45,079 nucleotides of DNA from Clostridia bacterium (lineage in GTDB: Bacteria > Bacillota > Clostridia > Oscillospirales > UBA644). Positions 14,923 through 23,246 of this stretch are shown here, in pieces (position 1 is the stretch's first letter; every line of letters starts with the position of its first letter). The DNA lies in the NCBI GenBank assembly GCA_017934975.1, contig JAGBIM010000027.1:235572-280650 (forward strand), written 5' to 3'. The notes under the pieces were generated by a model. The model worked only from the letters and a program-made list of their open reading frames with translations. It was not told where the DNA came from and did no database searches. The position numbers were made by a program, and so were the translations under genes.

Positions 14923-15900
14923 ATGGTAGAAAATACCGTAAAGAAAACAGTTGAACTTTTTGCAGCGGTTGGTATCGATATAACAATGCAGCAAGGATTT
15001 CATATAATTGAGTTTCTGTTGTTCTTTGTTGCTTGCATCGCAATATTCGTTTCTTGCTCAATCGTTACTGGTAGTAATGTGCTGTTTGGGCAACCATATG
15101 GAAAAACGAAGAAAGCCAAAGCTATACTGAAATACTTGTCACTGCTCATGTTTATTTTACTTTTCTTGATATTGGTTGTTTTTTATATAGTGGATATTGT
15201 TTCAATTTTTTTTGATCACAAAGGTATCATAGAACTTATACTGTTTTTTATAACTCCAATTGCCGGGATTTTCGTTGTTTTTAAATGTACGAAGTGGGGA
15301 GAGATTGTTGCCGAGCGCGCTGCGGAAAAGAGAGATGAATTATATAAAGACGAAGTGAATGCTATTTTAATGAACAATCCGGTGTTTGTTGAAGCCTTGA
15401 ACAAGATTAAAAATGATGCTAATATAAAAATGGTTAAAATATTCAGGGATGGGATTTCGTTTCATGCTACCGCAACACCGCCGCAAAAAGAAACCCGAAA
15501 AATATTAGGCGGAGCAACGACCAACAATGAAGCAGGTAATTTATTGAAAAAAGAAAAAGAAGATATATTAAAGAGTATTGGGACTGTTTTGAGTTCTTAT
15601 AGCGGGATTTCTTTGCGGTATTCAGATTATGGTTTTTCCTCCTCTGAAACAGCTATGTCAGATCTTTCCAAATGGTTGTTTAAATATTTAGAACCACGGT
15701 TTATTAGAGGTGCTCATGAGATTGTTTTGGATTACCACGATTACATATCAAGCGGTCCTACCGGATATGTTGTACACAATAATCAAGTTACACCTACCGG
15801 TGGTTCGGGGAAATCTATAAGCGCTTTTGAGAGCTTCGTTGTTTCTGAGATTTTATATACAGCTTCCAAAGAGGAGCCAAAGCAATATAAGAAATGGTAA
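14923..15900 (+). CDS. Membrane protein of unknown family, last gene of the array
   Basis: A 325-residue protein with three membrane helices (about 27-47, 70-95 and 101-120), a charged helical linker (ERAAEKRDELYKDEVNAIL) and a soluble domain of about 180 residues with no motif I know. The soluble part contains LDYHDYISSGPTGYVVH near the end. The ATG at 14923 has GGAGG seven bases upstream. AT-rich like the rest of the array. It is larger than its neighbours and not visibly homologous to them, so it may be an effector, a sensor or another immunity type. Confidence 0.7.
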   Translation: MVENTVKKTVELFAAVGIDITMQQGFHIIEFLLFFVACIAIFVSCSIVTGSNVLFGQPYGKTKKAKAILKYLSLLMFILLFLILVVFYIVDIVSIFFDHKGIIELILFFITPIAGIFVVFKCTKWGEIVAERAAEKRDELYKDEVNAILMNNPVFVEALNKIKNDANIKMVKIFRDGISFHATATPPQKETRKILGGATTNNEAGNLLKKEKEDILKSIGTVLSSYSGISLRYSDYGFSSSETAMSDLSKWLFKYLEPRFIRGAHEIVLDYHDYISSGPTGYVVHNNQVTPTGGSGKSISAFESFVVSEILYTASKEEPKQYKKW

Positions 15901-16010
15901 CACCCCTTCTGTGGGCAGGTTTTAAAAAATAAAAATCGTTTAGGATTCGGAAGTTTGGTTTTAATCGGCTAGTGTTATCATGTTGGCACTGGATGTTTGT
16001 TTTTACAATT

Positions 16011-16049
16011 AAAAAACGGTTCTGTAATATGTATTACAGAACCGTTTTT
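16011..16049. terminator. Bidirectional terminator between the array and the GNAT gene
   Basis: A perfect stem of about 16 bp (AAACGGTTCTGTAAT/ATTACAGAACCGTTT) with a 4-nt loop, flanked by A-run and T-run. It can end both the plus-strand 14923 gene and the minus-strand GNAT gene. The 110 nt between 15900 and 16011 hold nothing else I can see. Confidence 0.92.
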
Positions 16050-16063
16050 GTTTGGTTATAAGT

Positions 16064-16597
16064 TTATACTTTCGTGACGTTCTTTCCCGCGGCGGGGGAG
16101 AATACGGCGTCGAAGATTTCGTGGTATTCTTCAAAGGATACCTTGCCTCCGTGGGTCAGGACCAGCATCTTGACCCCAAAGAGCCAGACCTTGTAATTCA
16201 TGATCTCCATGCCGTTGCGTTGATAAAATCCCCGTCTGCGGAGCCGTTCGGGGGTGTTGTCTGCGGGTTCGTCGGGGTCCTCGATCTCAAGCAGCAGCCG
16301 CTTCCCGTCGTACCGCTCCTTCAGTTCTTCTAAAATCCGCGACCCGATGCCGCCGCCCCGCTTTTCGGGGGAGATGGCAAAATAATCCAACAGGGCAATG
16401 CCCTTGTGCAGGATCATGATCACCAGCCCGAGAAATTCGCCCCCGTCTTCTTCTACCGTCAGGAATTCCATGCTTCCTTCTTCCCGCTTTTGCAACATCA
16501 GGGCGAAGGGCTTTTTTTCGTCGGCGGGGAAGGCTTCTTCATAGAGAAGACGCAGGTTTTCCAGATTCTCGCGGGAGGGGTTTGCGTTCAGTTTCAT
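16064..16597 (-). CDS. GNAT-family N-acetyltransferase
   Basis: A 177-residue acetyltransferase. The acetyl-CoA binding segment is LDYFAISPEKRGGGIGSRIL (about 69-88), the R/Q-x-x-G-x-G/A core of motif A. The C-terminal 60 residues carry RRRGFYQRNG, typical of the last strand-helix of the fold. The substrate is unknown. The ATG is 1 nt after the stop of the 16599 gene, so it is co-translated with it, and the ribosome site is weak (GGGAT). Confidence 0.85.
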   Translation of the reverse strand: MKLNANPSRENLENLRLLYEEAFPADEKKPFALMLQKREEGSMEFLTVEEDGGEFLGLVIMILHKGIALLDYFAISPEKRGGGIGSRILEELKERYDGKRLLLEIEDPDEPADNTPERLRRRGFYQRNGMEIMNYKVWLFGVKMLVLTHGGKVSFEEYHEIFDAVFSPAAGKNVTKV

Positions 16598-16598
16598 T

Positions 16599-17477
16599 TT
16601 ATTTATCCCAAGGGTTGGGGGTGAAGTCCCCGCAACGGGCCCATTTCAGGTAGTTGAGGGCGTGAAGCTGACCCGTCATTTCCCAATCCTTTACGTAGAT
16701 GGGGTCGTGATAACCTTCGATGCAGATGTCCCCTTTATAACCTACCATATGCAGATAGGTGATGATGGTGCGCCAATCGCAATCTCCAAGGCCGGGCATA
16801 CGGTGCCATACGTATTCGTTGGGGCCGTAAATGCCTTCCTCGTCAATCATCTTGCGGTCCACCGTGGCGTCTTTGCCGTGGACGTGCAGAATTTTTTTGC
16901 CGTATTTGCGGATCTGCGGCATGGGGTCCATGAGCTGACAGAGCTGATGGGTGGGCTCCCATTCCAGACCCAGGTTGTCCGCATCCACCTCGTGGAACAT
17001 CATATCCCAGGCACGGGGATGGAATGCGATGTTGTCGGTGGTTTTTCTCCATTTTCCGCCCATGGGGCAGTTTTCGATGACCAGATTCAATCCCTTGTCC
17101 GCCGCCCGCTTGGCCAGATCCGTGAAAACTTCCTTGAACTTGGGCATGGAGGCGTCCACCGATTCTCCCGTCAATGCCCCTGCGAAGGTGGCCACGTTCT
17201 TCGCTCCGAAATAGTGGGCGGAGTCGATTACGTATTCCAAAGCCTTTTTGTGGTCCTCCTTGGCAAGGGGGTTGCAGTAGAGCCCCAGGGTGGTGACGGG
17301 AATGTCCTTTCCCTCCAGAATGGTCTTGACCCGTTCGGAAAGGGCTTGCAGGTCTGCGCCCTTCAGCTCCATGTGCCAGTTGAGGGAAAAGCTCTCAAAT
17401 CCCATGTTTGCCATATGGGGAAGCCATCGTTCCACCTTATCCCCGGGAATACAGGTTCCGATTTTATATTGTTCCAT
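16599..17477 (-). CDS. Sugar phosphate isomerase/epimerase-like TIM barrel
   Basis: A 292-residue protein of the xylose-isomerase-like/AP-endonuclease-2 fold. It shows the metal-ligand pattern of that fold: VIENCP near 132, HGKDATVD near 200-207, and CIEGYHDP near 255. Substrate unknown; relatives work on inositols, hexuloses and tagatose- or psicose-type sugars. Many Trp and His residues and the WEPTH segment fit a sugar site. The ATG at 17477 follows GAGGAG. Downstream GNAT is coupled. Confidence 0.85.
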   Translation of the reverse strand: MEQYKIGTCIPGDKVERWLPHMANMGFESFSLNWHMELKGADLQALSERVKTILEGKDIPVTTLGLYCNPLAKEDHKKALEYVIDSAHYFGAKNVATFAGALTGESVDASMPKFKEVFTDLAKRAADKGLNLVIENCPMGGKWRKTTDNIAFHPRAWDMMFHEVDADNLGLEWEPTHQLCQLMDPMPQIRKYGKKILHVHGKDATVDRKMIDEEGIYGPNEYVWHRMPGLGDCDWRTIITYLHMVGYKGDICIEGYHDPIYVKDWEMTGQLHALNYLKWARCGDFTPNPWDK

Positions 17478-17493
17478 GTTGCATCTCCTCGTA

Positions 17494-17526
17494 AGAAAGT
17501 CCCCGTATTGATCACAACACGGGGAC
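17494..17526 (-). terminator. Terminator after pnp
   Basis: On the minus strand: stem GTCCCCGT/ACGGGGAC with a 12-nt loop, then TTTCTT, 15 nt after the pnp stop. It separates pnp from the downstream sugar-isomerase gene, which then must have its own promoter or depend on read-through. Confidence 0.75.
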
Positions 17527-17541
17527 CTTTTTCTTGATTGA

Positions 17542-19662
17542 TTACTGGTTGTTCTGCTGTGCCATCAGGTCGCGGAGGGCTTCCTTGCGGGAGAGGTTGA
17601 TTCTGCCCTGATCGTCGATCTCGGTGACCTTGATCCAGATCTCGTCGCCCACGTTGACCACGTCTTCCACCTTACCCACGCGGCGTTCATCCAGCTGGGA
17701 AATGTGAACCAGACCTTCCTTGCCGGGAACGAATTCCGCAAAGGCGCCGAAGCTCATCAGACGGGTGACCTTTGCCTTGTAGATGGTGCCGATTTCGGGA
17801 CCTTCCACGATGGTGCGGATGGTACGCATGGCGTTTTCGCCGTTTTCCTTGTTCACGTAGAGAACCTGGCAGGAGCCGTCGTCTTCCACGTTGACCTTAA
17901 CGTTGTTTTCGGCGGTGATGCGCTGAATGACCTTACCGCCCGTACCGATGACCTCGCGGATCTTGTCGGTGGGAATCTTGTAGGAGAGGATCTTGGGCGC
18001 ATATTCGGAAAGCTCTTCTCTGGGCGCGGGGATGGCCTTGAGGATGATATCGTTGATGATCATTTCACGGCCGGCCTTGGTCTGTTCGAAGGCCTTCTTG
18101 ATGATTTCGTAGGAAAGACCGTCCACCTTGATATCCATCTGAATGGAGGTGATACCCTTCATGGTACCGGCAACCTTGAAGTCCATGTCGCCGTAGAAGT
18201 CTTCCAGACCCTGAATGTCCACCATGGTGATCCAGCGGTCTTCGTCGGTAACCAAGCCGCAGGAAATACCGGCAACGGGAGCCTTGATGGGAACGCCTGC
18301 GTCCATCAGCGCCAGGGTGGAGCCGCAAACGGAGCCCTGAGAGGTAGAACCGTTGGAGGACAGAACCTCGGAAACCAGACGGATGGCGTAGGGGAATTCA
18401 TCCACGGAGGGAAGAACGGGAACGAGGGAGCGTTCCGCCAGCGCGCCGTGACCGATTTCGCGACGGCCTGCGCCACGGTTGGATTTCGCTTCGCCGGTGG
18501 AGTAGCCGGGCATATTGTAATGATGCATATAACGCTTGGATTCTTCGTTGTCCACGCCGTCCAGAATCTGTGCTTCGGAGATGGAGCCCAGGGTGGCGAT
18601 GGTCAGAACCTGAGTCTGACCGCGGCTGAACAGACCGGAACCGTGAACGCGGGGAAGAACGCCCGCTTCCGCATAGAGGGGACGGATGTCTTCCAGTCCG
18701 CGGCCGTCGACGCGTTCGTGATCGTTGATGATCATATCGCGGACGATCATCTTTTCGATCTTGTAGACCGCTTCGCCGATGGCGGCGGAGGAGTCGGGGT
18801 ATTTTTCCGCAAATTCCGCTTCGATTTCGGCGGTAACGGCGGCAACCTGTGCGTCGCGCACGTCCTTATCGTCGGTCTTCATGGCGACCTTGATCTTGTC
18901 CCCGGCGAAGGCGATGATGTCTTCCAGCATGCCTTCGGGGAGGGTGTGCGCTTCGTATTCAAACTTGGGCTTGCCGATTTCGGCCTTGATGCCTTCGATG
19001 AATTCAACGATCTTCTTGATTTCCTTGTGGGCTTCCAGAATGCCGTTGTACATCACGTCGTCGGGAATTTCGTTGGCGCCTGCTTCGATCATAACGATCT
19101 TGTCCGCAGAAGCGGCAACGGTAACGGCCATTTCGGAAACGGCACGCTGTTCTTCCGTGGGGTTGATGACGTACTGACCGTCAACGTAGCCCAGAAGCAC
19201 GCCGCCGATGGGGCCCTTCCAGGGAATGTCGGAAATGGAAATGGCAACGGAGGCACCGATCATTGCGGTGATTTCGGGAGAGCAATCCTGATCCACGGCC
19301 ATCAGCGTCAGGCTGACCACCACGTCGTTTCTCATATCCTTGGGGAAGAGGGGACGGATGGGACGGTCGATGACGCGGGCGGTGAGGATTGCCTTTTCGG
19401 TGGGCTTGCCTTCCCGCTTCATGAAGGAGCCGGGAATGCGGCCGACGGAGTAGAGCTTTTCTTCATAGTCTACTGCCAAGGGGAAGAAGTCGATGCCGTC
19501 ACGGGGCTTTTCCGACGCGGTGGCACAGGCCAGAACGCAGGTTTCGCCGTAGCGGATCATGGCAGAGCCGTTGGCCAGACCGGCAAATTTTCCGGTTTCC
19601 ACAACCAGGGGACGGCCTGCAACGGTGGTTTCGAACTTACGGTAGTTTTCGTAGATGTTCAT
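17542..19662 (-). CDS. pnp: Polyribonucleotide nucleotidyltransferase (PNPase)
   Basis: PNPase degrades RNA from the 3' end using phosphate and can also add tails. The 706-residue product has two RNase PH-type domains, the second catalytic. They are followed by a KH domain (GTGGKVIQRI near residue 567) and an S1 domain (SFGAFAEFVPGKEGLVHIS near 628). The catalytic centre includes the segment GDMDFKVAGT. The ATG at 19662 follows AAAGGA, giving a normal-length protein; an in-frame upstream ATG at 19737 lies inside the leader hairpin and is rejected. It follows rpsO, the classical rpsO-pnp pair, and probably depends partly on read-through from rpsO. Confidence 0.97.
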   Translation of the reverse strand: MNIYENYRKFETTVAGRPLVVETGKFAGLANGSAMIRYGETCVLACATASEKPRDGIDFFPLAVDYEEKLYSVGRIPGSFMKREGKPTEKAILTARVIDRPIRPLFPKDMRNDVVVSLTLMAVDQDCSPEITAMIGASVAISISDIPWKGPIGGVLLGYVDGQYVINPTEEQRAVSEMAVTVAASADKIVMIEAGANEIPDDVMYNGILEAHKEIKKIVEFIEGIKAEIGKPKFEYEAHTLPEGMLEDIIAFAGDKIKVAMKTDDKDVRDAQVAAVTAEIEAEFAEKYPDSSAAIGEAVYKIEKMIVRDMIINDHERVDGRGLEDIRPLYAEAGVLPRVHGSGLFSRGQTQVLTIATLGSISEAQILDGVDNEESKRYMHHYNMPGYSTGEAKSNRGAGRREIGHGALAERSLVPVLPSVDEFPYAIRLVSEVLSSNGSTSQGSVCGSTLALMDAGVPIKAPVAGISCGLVTDEDRWITMVDIQGLEDFYGDMDFKVAGTMKGITSIQMDIKVDGLSYEIIKKAFEQTKAGREMIINDIILKAIPAPREELSEYAPKILSYKIPTDKIREVIGTGGKVIQRITAENNVKVNVEDDGSCQVLYVNKENGENAMRTIRTIVEGPEIGTIYKAKVTRLMSFGAFAEFVPGKEGLVHISQLDERRVGKVEDVVNVGDEIWIKVTEIDDQGRINLSRKEALRDLMAQQNNQ

Positions 19663-19681
19663 AACTTGTCCTTTCTTTTCT

Positions 19682-19766
19682 GACCCCCATCTGTTCCGGC
19701 AGTTATCAAAAAGTCCGATTGTGCCGGGCTCTTTCATAACTGCTGAATCCAGAAAACGCGGGGGTC
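19682..19766 (-). promoter_or_regulatory. Triple-stem leader hairpin in the pnp 5' UTR
   Basis: Three nested stems can form in the minus-strand transcript: GACCCCC/GGGGGTC (7 bp), GCAGTTAT/ATAACTGC (8 bp) and AGCCCG/CGGACT (6 bp, one G-U). Together they form a long interrupted helix 20 nt before the start codon. In E. coli the pnp leader is a long duplex cut by RNase III and then used for PNPase autoregulation, so the same logic is plausible here by analogy. Confidence 0.7.
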
Positions 19767-19807
19767 TGTTTTTTTGAATTTTCAGAGATCTCGTTGGAAT
19801 GACGTTG

Positions 19808-19853
19808 CAAAAAACAAAGCCATCTGCCGCAACGGTGCGGACAAATGACTTTG
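19808..19853 (-). terminator. Terminator between rpsO and pnp
   Basis: In the minus-strand RNA, CAAAGUCAUUUGUCCGC pairs with GCGGCAGAUGGCUUUG, partly through G-U pairs, and is followed by six U. The plus strand lacks full pairing because the wobbles become mismatches, which fixes the direction. Termination is probably partial, as in rpsO-pnp operons. Confidence 0.75.
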
Positions 19854-19903
19854 CATTGCGCGACGGGGGAGAGTTGCCTCCCCTCCGTCGGTTTCGGCCC
19901 GAA

Positions 19904-20167
19904 TTACTTTCTCAAGCCGAGCTTTTCGATGATGGCGCGATAACGCATGATGTCCTTCTTCTTCAGATAGTTCAGCATGTTTCTGCGCTGGCCGACCATT
20001 TTCTGAAGACCGCGACGGGAATGGAAATCCTTGGGGTTTACCTTCAGATGCTCGGTGAGGTCCTTGATGCGGGTGGTCAGAATTGCGACCTGAACTTCGG
20101 GAGATCCGGTGTCAGTTTCGCTTCTGCGGTTCGCTTCAATGATTTGGGTCTTGGTTTCTTTCAGCAT
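19904..20167 (-). CDS. rpsO: 30S ribosomal protein S15
   Basis: An 87-residue protein with the S15 hallmarks: [14 protein letters not shown] near 18-31, [16 protein letters not shown] near 47-62, and LNYLKKKD. It binds the central domain of 16S rRNA. The ATG at 20167 is preceded by AGGAGGA. Transcription comes from its own promoter about 100 nt upstream and can continue into pnp. Confidence 0.97.
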   Translation of the reverse strand: MLKETKTQIIEANRRSETDTGSPEVQVAILTTRIKDLTEHLKVNPKDFHSRRGLQKMVGQRRNMLNYLKKKDIMRYRAIIEKLGLRK

Positions 20168-20267
20168 GATGCTTCCTCCTGCGCCGCTCGTGGCGGCAAT
20201 GAAAATATTCACCAAAAAACCAGTTGCGGTTGGAGTCCTCCGACAACCGATTTTCGGCATCCTACAT

Positions 20268-20296
20268 ATTATATCATATTATACCCCGATTGTAAA
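20268..20296 (-). promoter_or_regulatory. Promoter of rpsO
   Basis: On the minus strand, TTTACA and TATAAT with a 17-bp spacer. A second TATAAT sits inside the spacer but has no matching -35 box. The 100-nt leader is long enough for the S15 autoregulatory fold known in other bacteria, though I see no specific site. Confidence 0.8.
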
Positions 20297-20350
20297 GAGT
20301 GAAAAGCAAATTTTTTATGAATTTTTACCGTTTTTCAAAGTTTTTTTACC

Positions 20351-20380
20351 GAAAAAGGCACCTTTCGGAAAAGGTGCCCC
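20351..20380 (-). terminator. Terminator after sipL
   Basis: Minus strand: stem GGCACCTTT/AAAGGTGCC with a short loop, then five T. Located 10-40 nt after the sipL stop. Confidence 0.85.
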
Positions 20381-20389
20381 GTCGTGCCT

Positions 20390-21892
20390 TCAGTTCGTTA
20401 AAATCAGCAGAACCCGATCGGATTCCAGCTTATCCTCGGTCAGCTCGTTGGTCCGCATCAGCTCGCCGTAGGGGCAGGCGTATTCCTTTGCGATTTCCCA
20501 GGCGGATTCCCCTGCTTTTGCGTAACAAAGGGTTACCGTATCCTCACAGCGGGGACGGTCGTTGCGGACGGTGATTTCGGTTACGGCTTCCTGCTTTTCC
20601 TGGCCCACGATCAGCCCGTTCCAGTAATAGGTGCCGCGCAGCTCCAGATGCGCAGGATCGGTGAGGTTCCACGAAAGATCGGTCAGGATTACCTTCGTGT
20701 CGTTTCGGATCGGGTTGGTGCACCCCTCCGACGGGGTCTGAAAACGGAAGGGAATTTCCCGTTGCAGGGCCGTTTGGATCCCTTCTCCGTCTACGGCCAG
20801 AACCTTGCAGATCCACGCGCCTTCGCAGAGTAACGCGTCCGATTCCGATTCGTAGGCAAGGCGCTTCCATTCGGGGGTTACCGTTGCCTGCAGGATGGAC
20901 GTGCAGGAGCCAACGTCCACCGATTCGCGGATGGAGCCGCTTTCCCGTACGCCGATCAGTCGGTTGACCGAGAACGCGGTTTTCGTATAGTCCAGAATCT
21001 TTTTTGCGCAGTAAGCGTCCCGGACCCACTCTGCCTCGGTTTCTCCGTAAGCCTTGCAGAAAACGCGGATTTCCGTATCGTATTCCACCGTTTGTCCTCC
21101 GTTGGGCTGTTCCCGTAAGGAGGGGGTGAAGTACAACAGATCAAAATCTACGGTGCAGACGGGATTTGCACCCACGTTGGGCATATCCAGAATCTGGGAC
21201 ACGGCTACCGTCTGCCGCAGGGAGAACAGGGCTCCGTCTTCGGCTTTGCAAAGAAGATCCAGAAACATATCGCCCTTTACGATCAGTTTGTCGGTTAAGG
21301 GCTTTAACTCCGTTTCCCGGAAGGATACGCGGCAGTCGCAGATTTGCGTTGCAAGTTTTCCCGTCTCGTTCTCGAATTCGTCGGAAATCCGCAGGGGTTT
21401 TTCTCCCGTGCACAGAAGGGTTGCCACGGTACGGGTTTCGGTTTTGCATTCGTATTCCGCGGCGTCTTCCAGATAGGGAAGGGGGATTTTTCCGTCCTTG
21501 CGCAGGCGGATTTGCAGGGTACAGCGGGCGTACAGCTTTTGGGAGGTCAGCGCGCGGGCAGAGCAGGCGACGGGGAAAATCTTGACGTCAAATCCATCCT
21601 TTTCTTCCGTCTTTGCCTCCAGAGAGCAGGAAAAGGGAGTCTGTTGGGTTACGCAGGAAAGACCGCTTCCGTCTTCCCCTAAATAGAGTATGCGGAATTC
21701 TGCGGTTCCCTCTACCGTCAGACGATCTGCGTTTGGGACGCAGGTCTTACGGGTGACGGAGACGTCGGTTTGCAGAATCCGCAGGACGTTGGGGCAATAA
21801 TCGGGCAGGATGATTTCACATTCCGCCCCGGTTTCGCCGTTGCGGTCGGGGGCAATAGACAGGATTTCGGTTTGAATCGGTTCGGGATACAT
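20390..21892 (-). CDS. sipL: Spore-coat morphogenesis protein, SipL-like (DUF3794 plus LysM)
   Basis: A 500-residue protein with repeated beta-rich DUF3794-type segments through most of its length and a single C-terminal LysM domain (KAGESAWEIAKEYACPYGEL near 460-480). In C. difficile, SipL of very similar size and layout binds SpoIVA through its LysM domain and is needed for coat assembly around the forespore. There is no signal peptide, as expected for a mother-cell protein. The ATG at 21892 follows AGAGGT. The upstream promoter fits sigma-E, which supports a mother-cell role. Other DUF3794 proteins exist, so the name is probable rather than certain. Confidence 0.78.
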   Translation of the reverse strand: MYPEPIQTEILSIAPDRNGETGAECEIILPDYCPNVLRILQTDVSVTRKTCVPNADRLTVEGTAEFRILYLGEDGSGLSCVTQQTPFSCSLEAKTEEKDGFDVKIFPVACSARALTSQKLYARCTLQIRLRKDGKIPLPYLEDAAEYECKTETRTVATLLCTGEKPLRISDEFENETGKLATQICDCRVSFRETELKPLTDKLIVKGDMFLDLLCKAEDGALFSLRQTVAVSQILDMPNVGANPVCTVDFDLLYFTPSLREQPNGGQTVEYDTEIRVFCKAYGETEAEWVRDAYCAKKILDYTKTAFSVNRLIGVRESGSIRESVDVGSCTSILQATVTPEWKRLAYESESDALLCEGAWICKVLAVDGEGIQTALQREIPFRFQTPSEGCTNPIRNDTKVILTDLSWNLTDPAHLELRGTYYWNGLIVGQEKQEAVTEITVRNDRPRCEDTVTLCYAKAGESAWEIAKEYACPYGELMRTNELTEDKLESDRVLLILTN

Positions 21893-21930
21893 GGCGGCAC
21901 CTCTTTTTCGTTATTTTTGGTTTCTGCTCC

Positions 21931-21959
21931 ATACTATGTCCTACCCGTCCCGAATATGC
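21931..21959 (-). promoter_or_regulatory. Candidate sigma-E-type promoter of sipL
   Basis: Minus strand: GCATATT, 14-nt spacer, CATAGTAT, about 38 nt before the start codon. The sigma-E consensus is roughly GHATATT-N14-CATACAAT, so the -35 box matches fully and the -10 box in six of eight positions. No TTGACA/TATAAT pair is seen here. Confidence 0.65.
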
Positions 21960-21990
21960 AAAAAAACTCCGCGGCAAAAGCGCCGCGGAG
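21960..21990 (-). terminator. Terminator after the second CNNM/CorC gene
   Basis: Minus strand: stem CTCCGCGGC/GCCGCGGAG with loop GCTTTT and seven T. It abuts the sigma-E-like promoter of sipL and keeps vegetative transcription out of sipL. Confidence 0.9.
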
Positions 21991-21996
21991 GGGAGA

Positions 21997-23244
21997 TTAT
22001 TCTTCGGTTTTTTCTTCCTCTTCTTCAAGAGGATCGGCAATAATTTCGATTTCGGTAACCCGCCGTTCTTCCACGGAAAGCACCGTTACGTGCAGACGTT
22101 GGAAGTCGAATTGATCGCCCGCAACGGGTAGCCGTCCGATTTCCTGCAGAATCCAACCGCCCACGGTGACGGCGTCGTAATCCTTCTCGTCGATTCCGAA
22201 CTTTTCAAAGAGCTCCTGTAAATTCGTGTCGCCCGTGACCTGATAGGTGTTCTCGTCGGTTTGTCGGTAGGATTCTACCACCGTATCGTGTTCGTCCCAG
22301 ATTTCGCCCACCAGCTCTTCCAGCACGTCTTCCATGGTTACGATTCCTTCGGTGCCGCCGAATTCGTCTACCACGACGGCAATGTGAACCTTGGATTGCT
22401 GCAGCTTGCGCAGCAGATCGGGAATTTTCATGTGGGGAGGAACGTTCAGCGCGGGGGTGATCAATTCCTGCAAGGGCCGATCTTCGCCGTTGTTGAAATC
22501 CTTTTCGTTCAGAATACCCAGAATGTTGTCAATGGTGTCGCTGTAGACGGGCAGACGGGAAAAGCCCGTTTCCGAGAAAACCTTTGCGATTTCTTCCCGG
22601 GAATCGTTTTCTTCCACGGCGGCAATGTCCACGCGGGGGGTGAGGATGGTTTCCACGTCCAAGGCGTTGAAGTCGATGGCGGAACGGATCAGATCCCCTT
22701 CCTGCTTGGTGATGCCTCCGTCTTCCTCCGCTTCGTCCACGAAGGTTTTCAGTTCCCCCTCGGAGATGACCTCTTCTTTGGTGCGGAAGCACTTCAGCAA
22801 AAGGCTCTGGATCCCCTGGAAAATAATGGTGATGGGGAAGAGGATGATCATCAGAAACCGCAGGATCGGCGCGGAAAAGAGAATGAATCCGTCGGGTAAT
22901 TGCTTTGCGGCGGTTTTGGGGGAAATTTCTCCGAAAATCAAAACCACGACGGTGGTGATTACCGTTGCAATCGTGGCGCCGTTCGTCTGGTCCAGTTCCA
23001 AAAATATGACAGTGGCAAGAGAGGAAAGCAGGATGTTTACGATGTTGTTCCCCACCAGAATCGTGGAGATGACCCGATCGGATTTTTCTTCCATCTTCAG
23101 AACGGATTTTGCCCGTTTGTTGGTTTCCGCCAGCAGCTTCATGCGGATTCGGTTGAAACTGAGAAACGCGGTTTCCGTCGCGGAAAAATAAGCGGACATG
23201 ATCAGGCAGAACAGACAGATAAGAAGGGTCGGCAAAAATTCCAT
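21997..23244 (-). CDS. CNNM/CorC-type transporter-like protein (DUF21, CBS pair, CorC_HlyC)
   Basis: A 415-residue member of the family often called hemolysin C or CorC. The N-terminal DUF21 membrane domain (about residues 3-140, four helices, SAYFSATETAFLSFNR start) is followed by a CBS pair (TPRVDIAAVEE; DEFGGTEGIVTMEDVLEELVG) and a C-terminal CorC_HlyC domain with the GGWILQEIGRLP segment. An acidic tail ends the protein. Relatives are tied to Mg2+ (or Na+) transport and homeostasis. It starts 2 nt after the preceding paralogue with GGAGGAGG upstream, so the two form an operon. Confidence 0.9.
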   Translation of the reverse strand: MEFLPTLLICLFCLIMSAYFSATETAFLSFNRIRMKLLAETNKRAKSVLKMEEKSDRVISTILVGNNIVNILLSSLATVIFLELDQTNGATIATVITTVVVLIFGEISPKTAAKQLPDGFILFSAPILRFLMIILFPITIIFQGIQSLLLKCFRTKEEVISEGELKTFVDEAEEDGGITKQEGDLIRSAIDFNALDVETILTPRVDIAAVEENDSREEIAKVFSETGFSRLPVYSDTIDNILGILNEKDFNNGEDRPLQELITPALNVPPHMKIPDLLRKLQQSKVHIAVVVDEFGGTEGIVTMEDVLEELVGEIWDEHDTVVESYRQTDENTYQVTGDTNLQELFEKFGIDEKDYDAVTVGGWILQEIGRLPVAGDQFDFQRLHVTVLSVEERRVTEIEIIADPLEEEEEKTEE

Positions 23245-23246
23245 GA

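Noticed and set aside
17704..19683. A 659-residue open frame antisense to pnp
   Set aside because: It mirrors pnp codons, is rich in Gly/Val/His, has no ribosome site, and has no domain sense.
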